Of a stretch of DNA of 64,000 nt, positions 59,301-64,000 are shown piece by piece (position 1 is the stretch's first letter; each line of letters starts with the position of its first letter). A model generated the notes under the pieces. That model saw only the letters and a program-made list of their open reading frames with translations. It was not told the origin of the DNA and made no database searches. Source of the stretch: Agrypnia vestita (taxonomy: Eukaryota; Arthropoda; Insecta; Trichoptera; Phryganeidae); the NCBI GenBank assembly GCA_016648135.1, contig JADDOH010024908.1, positions 96,055 through 160,054 of the forward strand. The letters are read 5' to 3'. The translations under genes were made by a program, and so were the position numbers.

Positions 59301-61495
59301 ATATTATTTATTTCGAGATCTAAGTTTTACAAGGAATAATGGATATTTCAAGAAACCCTTGCGACATTTACTTTATTTTTAAGCAGGAATATTATCACCT
59401 AATGCCAATATTCGATGTATAAGAGCCTCTTAAATACATACTTGTAAATGGACTAAAAATATGCAATGTGAAAATATACAAAATGTTACATATGCAATCG
59501 TCCAACTTCAATAATGTGAAATTAGACACAAGTTTTATGTAGTATTCTGTAGTATTGTTTTGATACGATTCTGTAGAATTTGACTCGGGATTATACACAT
59601 AATTATACAACGTAATTATACACATAGGTATGTGTACATATTTATTACCTGTATAAGTATTCCCTACTCTGCGACTAACTCAGATTCAGACTCGAATTGC
59701 GTGAGACGCCGCGCCCGCCGATCAGACAGCGTGATGCGAGCGAGACCGGTTGTTATCCATCTCACACCATGCCTGCCATTCAAGGGTCCCGTTAGACACC
59801 TTGAAGTTAGCCTATTCACTTTAACAACTAACTTCATGGTGTCGCATTTCCGCCACATGCTATTTACGCAACTTTACAATAAAAATTTTACCCTCAAAAG
59901 AAGTATAACTTCAAAAATAACTTTTAAAACTTTTCTGCATTGTTGAGACAATTTTTCATGCTTTTGGATTAATTGGGAATTCAAATCGAGAGTCTACTGT
60001 ATTTTAAAAGCTGGAAACTGTTGTCCACAGTGGCAGGATGATTTCAATAGAGAATAAACAATCAAAAAGAGACTATAAATTGAGTAATAAATTTGAATAA
60101 ATCCATTATATATTTGATTGCAGGAAAAAAAGTGAATCTTAAGTAAATCTTAGATGAGTAGACTCATCCAAGATACATCAGACAATTTTGGCTTTAATAA
60201 AATGTTTTGTTTAAGGACTTACGCAGTGTGCTATCAGCCACACTTGGAATTGAGAAAGCCAAGGAACTCCATCTCTCTAAAGAATCAGGTCCTGCAGTAA
60301 GAGCGGCAAATAAGCCGGGAACTCCATCCGGAAATTCCTCCACATAAGACTGCCTTCCTAGTGCATTAGCAGGACCCACTGCTTCCGGACACATATCTGA
60401 TCATAAGAAAAGGAAAATTAAACAAACCCTGAATGTTTATAATTTATAGTCCTAATTTACAAAAAAATACAGTTTATAAGCGACAAATCAACAAATTTAA
60501 ATTATCGCAACAAATTTTTTTACAACAATATGATAACAATTAAATTTTCAAGAGTACCCAGCCATTAAGATGATTCAAGGAGGTTGGAGACGCACGGCAG
60601 AATTAAAGAAAAACTTATCACAAAAAAGAACAATACAATCGCTCATAATACGGTAGAAATAATAAATGCCTGTATTATTTTTACCCTCTTCATGAAAAAA
60701 AAAAACTTAATAAGGTAGCAAACCACATTGACGATCCCTACGTAAACTCGGGCATCTACAAAAAAAGCATTTTTTCAAAATTTTCATTGGTACAAAAATT
60801 ACTTGTTACCAATACGTAGAAAATACTCTTCTCTGCAAAACAAAATAAAAAAAAATGCTTCTACTTTTTATATGCCAAACTTCAAATAGCTTTCCTGTAA
60901 TTTTTTTCTGTAGATGTTTTATTTTACGTAGGGACCGGATAATGAAATAAGCCGTGGTATAAATTGAGTCGCATTTAATGTTATAGGATATTCAGAATTG
61001 ATTTATAAAAAGTAACTTTTAATGGTGTACCTGTAAATTTTGTTCAATTTACTTGTCATTTATAGAAAGGTAACTAATTTTACAGATAATCTAGGGACAT
61101 AATTTTTTTTAAATTGCAGTGATTAACTGTGCAAAAATTTCGCATAAATTTAAAGATGTGTGGTGTAACTTAAGCCATAGTATACATAAAAGTTAAAAAA
61201 GAAACAATGAAGTATTTTAAATAATTTGTGAAAATGTTTGTTCAATTTTTAAATATCTTTTGGAAGGCATGTGAAGAACAAGTTAAATTACCGACACACG
61301 AACAGCACTCGCTGTACAGGTAGCTCAAGCAGCTGTAACACTCTTTACAACAGGAGCAGTGGGTGAGGTCGCACTTGCAGGACTGCGTAAGCATACATTT
61401 GGAGACAACACTGGCACACACAGCTTCATTACAAAGTGCTGGCTCTCCTTGGTGCACAAAGCTGAGTAGTAACACACTTGACATAAATATTGCAG
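53283..61495 (-). CDS. tsg: Twisted gastrulation (secreted BMP-binding protein), 5' end incomplete
   Basis: Tsg is an extracellular protein that forms a complex with BMP/Dpp ligands and Chordin/Sog and controls dorsoventral signalling. Five exons on the - strand (61495-61292, 60396-60223, 56266-56137, 54402-54334, 53388-53283) join in frame with GT-AG borders and give about 227 residues; vertebrate TWSG1 is 223. The order is: end of a hydrophobic signal peptide (AIFMSSVLLLSF); N-terminal cysteine domain (CNEAVCASVVSKC, CSCCKEC, SECCSCVDMC); linker with a VPGLFAALTAG motif; C-terminal domain (CMSWSKCKAGCRSMGSSSFR, then WFHDGCCECIGDTC); and an acidic tail ending DSYM, apparently absent from vertebrates. 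There is one N-glycosylation sequon (NCT). The first exon is not located: it may lie right of 61515, or the ATG at 61484 may serve. Confidence 0.95.
53615..54182. mobile_element. MITE in last tsg intron
   Basis: Termini GTTTTTTTCAAACCGCTATA and the complement of CACTTTAGCGGTTTGAAAAA. Just inside the left end is a perfect 13-bp inverted repeat, GCAGAAAATTTGC (53637-53649) / GCAAATTTTCTGC (53661-53673). Non-coding. Confidence 0.65.
54334..54402 (-). CDS. tsg: tsg exon: WFHDGCCECIG core
   Basis: 69 bases between a poly-T/TTTGCAG acceptor and AGCAG|GTAAAT donor. It encodes WFHDGCCECIGDTCTNYGLD, the most conserved Tsg signature. Confidence 0.96.
54430..54500 (+). repeat. Short dispersed repeat, mate at 28205
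   Basis: AACAAACAGACCGTCAACAGG...ATAGATGGTCCTAGAG; see 28205-28275. Located in a tsg intron on the opposite strand to the gene. Confidence 0.55.
54908..55880. mobile_element. Pogo/Tigger-like non-autonomous element in tsg intron
   Basis: 973 bp with termini CAGTAGAACCTCATTAATTC and its imperfect complement ending GGGGTTTTACTG, flanked by TA (54906-54907, 55881-55882). TA duplication and these termini fit the pogo group of Tc1/mariner. No transposase. Relatives are at 45935-48644 and 61697. Confidence 0.78.
55923..55949 (+). ncRNA. Hammerhead-like core, copy 2
   Basis: CTGATGA (55923-55929), one extra A, stem GATACC-GT-GGTATC (55931-55944), then GAAAC. Flanks TACGTTAGTC and GGTAGACGTA can pair as stem I with wobbles. 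The core is hammerhead-like, but the extra base before stem II and lack of an obvious UH cleavage site make activity doubtful. Confidence 0.35.
56137..56266 (-). CDS. tsg: tsg exon: start of C-terminal Cys domain
   Basis: The acceptor ACTTTTTAG gives 130 bases, phase 1 to 2, with donor TTTCAG|GTATTT. It contains the NCT sequon and CMSWSKCKAGCRSMGSS, aligning with the vertebrate CMSIHQCKISCESMGAS block. Confidence 0.95.
56361..56521. repeat. Tandem duplication in tsg intron
   Basis: Two units 87 bases apart, each running from AATAATAGTGGTTTAG to GACTGAGTCACTATTCTTTT. There are three or four differences. Each unit also has internal dyad symmetry (GTTTAGACTAAA-type). Confidence 0.85.
56672..57375 (-). 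pseudogene. LINE remnant, C-terminal region
   Basis: On the - strand an upstream frame encodes ERGVTMGKKVNGALNAIMAN and LAVHNGVLVPTLIYESEA. A downstream frame encodes NEERMFKKIYGASVEGNRNR, GRPRKTWHNQ and a CMRRRMNVAEAKVVYQDR block. These are typical of the region after reverse transcriptase in RTE-like LINEs. The intervening part is deleted or out of frame. Confidence 0.75.
58370..58500 (+). mobile_element. Retroelement tail with hammerhead-like core (copy 3)
   Basis: CTGATGA (58389-58395), T, GGATCC...GGATCC stem (58397-58415), GAAA (58416-58419), then TGTCGGC. Upstream GCC can pair with GGC after GUC. An A-rich stretch with AATAAA follows (58468-58495), like the end of a retroelement. Penelope-like elements are known to carry hammerheads of this sort; membership here is inferred. 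Confidence 0.4.
58510..60220. other. tsg intron sequence, nothing recognised
   Basis: No mobile-element ends found. A GC-richer patch at 59690-59790 keeps frames open on both strands but encodes no recognisable domain. Confidence 0.4.
60223..60396 (-). CDS. tsg: tsg exon: linker region
   Basis: The acceptor TTATGATCAG and donor CTGC|GTAAGT bracket 174 bases, phase 1 to phase 1. It completes the N-domain motif (VDMCP) and encodes the conserved VPGLFAALTAG and LAFSIPSVAD segments, matching the SLFRALTEG region of vertebrate TWSG1. Confidence 0.92.
61292..61495 (-). CDS. tsg: tsg exon: signal peptide end and N-terminal Cys domain
   Basis: The acceptor TATATTTCAG is followed by two bases completing a codon, then 67 codons and one base. 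The donor is GTCG|GTAATT. An in-frame TAA lies 21 bases beyond the acceptor, so coding either starts at ATG 61484 or is spliced from an upstream exon. The latter gives a more typical signal peptide. Confidence 0.9.
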
Positions 61496-61696
61496 CTGAA
61501 ATATAAACTCCACATTAGTAATCATTGGGAGATTTATTTACATTTATGGTATCAAAATAATTTAGTAAAATATTGTTTTGTACTCTTTGTACTGATACCA
61601 TCTTGTCTTTAGATTTATGTCATTGTGAATGGAAGGAATTATGTCAACATGGAGTTTGGCGTACTTAATGTAAGGCAACTTACATAGAAACAATTA

Positions 61697-61930
61697 CAAT
61701 AGAACCTCGTTAATTCGAAATTCAAGATACCCAAAAAAACATTTCAAATTATGCGGAACCCCGTTTAATTTGAAATTCAGGTTATAAAAACAGTCGGAAA
61801 GCGAAATTGTGATATTTGCCAAAAATTGGAAAACTCATGAGAAAAGCCATTTTTGTGAAAAATTTATTTAACTATGTAAATGTATTTTTGAATATTTCAA
61901 GAAATTACGCTTAACGAACGTTGAATTAAA
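61697..61930 (+). mobile_element. Pogo/Tigger-like element, left end only
   Basis: Begins CAATAGAACCTCGTTAATTC after TA (61695-61696) and follows the 45935 copy through TTTGCCAAAAATTGGAAAAC. No right terminus found; the match stops near the mariner fragment. Confidence 0.65.
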
Positions 61931-62023
61931 GTGAGAGAGATAGCAGAGGCTAAGAATATGTCCGAAGAACGTGTTTGTCACAAATTGAATCAAGATTTAG
62001 GCATGAGAAAGATGTCATTAAGT
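61931..62023 (+). pseudogene. Mariner-type transposase fragment (helix-turn-helix)
   Basis: Frame from 61931 reads VREIAEAKNMSEERVCHKLN, then QDLGMRKMSLS. This matches the second DNA-binding helix region of a mariner-type transposase (usual pattern VHHILHEHLGMRKLSARWVP) but stops before WVP. A separate lineage from the 13956 element. Confidence 0.6.
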
Positions 62024-62025
62024 GT

Positions 62026-62200
62026 AAGGTCCTTCATTATATTTGCTCAAGTGAAGCAAAACATTATATTTGATACTTATTAATTTCGATTCGCGTCGGA
62101 ATTCAGTAGAAAAGTCAATTTCGAGGAAAGGCGTGCGTATCGTTTTCTCGCTCGCACCAATTAAGGGGCTTCATTATATTTGCTCAAGTGAAACAAAATA
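62026..62200. repeat. Pair of ~37-bp direct repeats
   Basis: AAGG..CTTCATTATATTTGCTCAAGTGAAgCAAAA occurs at 62026-62061 and 62163-62200, about 137 bases apart, with few differences. Confidence 0.75.
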
Positions 62201-62209
62201 CTTGGTACC

Positions 62210-63895
62210 TATGCATTTGCAATATTTACATTTTTATCATAAATACATTTAAATTTTTGAAATACATTTTTTTAATTTTTCGATTCAAGATTACACAAAG
62301 TATCAGCTGAATTGCTCAATTAATTACTGAGTTATGGGGACAAATGATTATTTAGAGGATTAATGTCCTCCACTTTGGAAAGGGTGCGTCAAAAACAAGG
62401 GCGGTTTTTTATAACTTTCAGAGGCTGCCTTTTTGCTAAATTAAAAAAAAGCTTTGAGTAAGCACTAAATAAACTATTAATCAAATAAAAAAACAGTTTC
62501 GTTGATTTTAGATAAACCACTAAGAAATACTGATGTAACCGGGAGGCTCTATTTATAAGAGGGGTCAACAATTGAGCTGATAACTTGGTCCAGATTTAAT
62601 ATTTTTATTTGAAATTTTTATGAAAATTACTTAATAATTAGTGTAAAAGTTCAAAAAAGATTCTTGAAAATGTCTATTTATTCAGTTTTTTTTCCTCTGA
62701 CTACACATAATCCCTAAGAAAAAGCCTAGGTTGTTTGATTGGTGGAAAGGGCAACATCTTGCTCTTTTTTTTAACTATTACTACTGATCAAATGACCCGC
62801 CCTTAGCCTTCTAATAGTAAACAAAGCAAAAAGTTTGCATGTTTTATGAAAGAATATAGGAGGGAGCAACAAAAATTAATTATTTTATGTAACTGAGAAT
62901 ACTTGAAGGATAAAACTGTAATGAAGAAACATGAAATAAAGTATTGATTCCCCACAAGGCACTAGAGTTTTTATATAGTAGGTATATATTAAGAGCTAAC
63001 CAGGCAGAGTAACCTTTCTGCCTGTAAAAATTAGACATGGAAAACAAAAATAGTAATGATCATGTGCGCATCAACTATATATATGTTTATAATATACGAT
63101 TAACTTATAATATGTTATTGCTTAAATATTTTAATGAACTATTTGTAATACGTGGTTAAATTGTTGACAACTGGTCTAAAACCGGAATTTATGTAATTAT
63201 GTTTATAAATATACAACGGCATTATAATATAATATGTAAGTGAAGATCGAAGTTCAGCATGCGTCATAAACATAAAATAGAAGCAATATATTCAATATGA
63301 ACTCGTACAAAATAAAATATGGTAAATTACCAAATAAAGCCATTTTACGGGAAGTTTGTTAATTTGTGATGAGATATTTAATTAAATAAAACAACACTTT
63401 CAGAGCTTTAAAGTATTAAAATTTTATCAGAACATATTTACACGAATTATAACTGCGAATTCTTGGAAATAACGATATTACCAAATGAAAGCAACCATAA
63501 AGCACAGAATATAGACCAAAACCATAAAGCAAATAATAGAAAATGCAACGATAGATAAAGGACAGTAGGTATATGAATCATAGATAAAATTATTTCCTTG
63601 TGTGTGTTCATAGATAAATAATATAGGTGTGTTTAGTAGCTAGTAGCGATGGACAAAACTTTATTTCGTAATGAAGGCTTCAACGTGTACACTTTCAAAA
63701 ATTTGAAAGATTCAAAATGAACGCTTCATTTGTAATAGGTATCGTAACATAACGCACTTTGTCTGTTCAATGAAGTTAGCTGCTTGTTCTCATTTATTTT
63801 ATCTGGTTAAATTTTACGAATAACCAATTGTTTGATATATTCCCCGTTTCGATGTCTATTTGTCAATTACCCTCACCATAACGTGGCCACGCCCC
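62210..63895. other. No gene recognised; upstream of tsg
   Basis: AT-rich. The first tsg exon and promoter should lie in or beyond this region, but no short signal-peptide exon with a good donor could be picked out. Confidence 0.35.
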
Positions 63896-63899
63896 CGTA

Positions 63900-63980
63900 T
63901 TTGCTTGAACATTTTCGACTAATAATTAAGACAAAAATCCACCTGTTAAGTTTTATAGATTAGCTCTGTTACAGCCTGTA
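63900..63980. repeat. Partial end of the CAGGGTTATTT foldback family
   Basis: TTGCTTGAACATTTTCGACT and a diverged TAATTAAGACAAAAATCC...GTTACAGCCTGTAT resemble the right arm of 1558-2109. Truncated. Confidence 0.45.
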
Positions 63981-64000
63981 TTTGTGCATTATATATATAT

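Noticed and set aside
59632..59946. 104-codon frame in the large tsg intron
   Set aside because: The reverse strand is equally open, there is no recognisable domain, and it is not needed for the tsg reading.
61325..61525. Frame on the - strand overlapping the tsg N-terminal exon
   Set aside because: A shifted reading of the tsg exon; it lacks the cysteine spacing of Tsg.
1..64000. CRISPR array or bacterial operon
   Set aside because: No regularly spaced direct repeats with unique spacers; introns and TE content show a eukaryotic genome.

Overview
The window is nuclear DNA of an insect. It is AT-rich, its genes are split by GT-AG introns, and decayed transposable elements are dense. The order cannot be fixed from what is visible. 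Two protein-coding genes are well supported, and they converge. On the + strand a gene of at least three coding exons (34768-38695) encodes a 151-residue protein ending in a lipidation-type CaaX tail. I do not recognise a named family for it. On the - strand, five coding exons (61495 down to 53283) encode Twisted gastrulation (tsg), the secreted cysteine-rich BMP-binding protein. Only the first few residues of its signal peptide are missing.

Layout. Positions 1-25000 are mostly mobile and repeat DNA: foldback elements, a pair of abutting TTAA-flanked elements, two Helitron-like copies, a broken mariner, LINE remnants and long hairpins. At 25.25-25.54 kb lies the most CpG-dense segment noticed, with an NRF1-type palindrome and an initiator; it looks like a promoter and may belong to the CaaX gene. 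From 25.6 to 34.7 kb there is no recognisable gene. The CaaX gene occupies 34.8 to about 39.4 kb, and an extra exon-like segment at 39.75 kb has its own poly(A) signal. From 40.9 to 53.2 kb lie unclassified DNA, a 2.7 kb pogo/Tigger-like element with protein-like remnants and an orphan TATA+Inr promoter, MITEs and a tRNA-derived SINE candidate. Tsg fills 53.3-61.5 kb; its introns hold further elements. 61.5-64 kb is upstream tsg sequence with pogo-like and mariner fragments.

Most notable signals. (1) Two Helitron-like copies (5237-5712 and 21304-21764) carry arrays of perfectly phased heat-shock elements. (2) Three dispersed hammerhead-ribozyme-like cores were found. (3) Several TTAA- or TA-flanked foldback families occur, including two elements sharing a single TTAA. 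(4) The CaaX gene may use alternative 3' exons. All identifications come from reading the sequence, without database searches.
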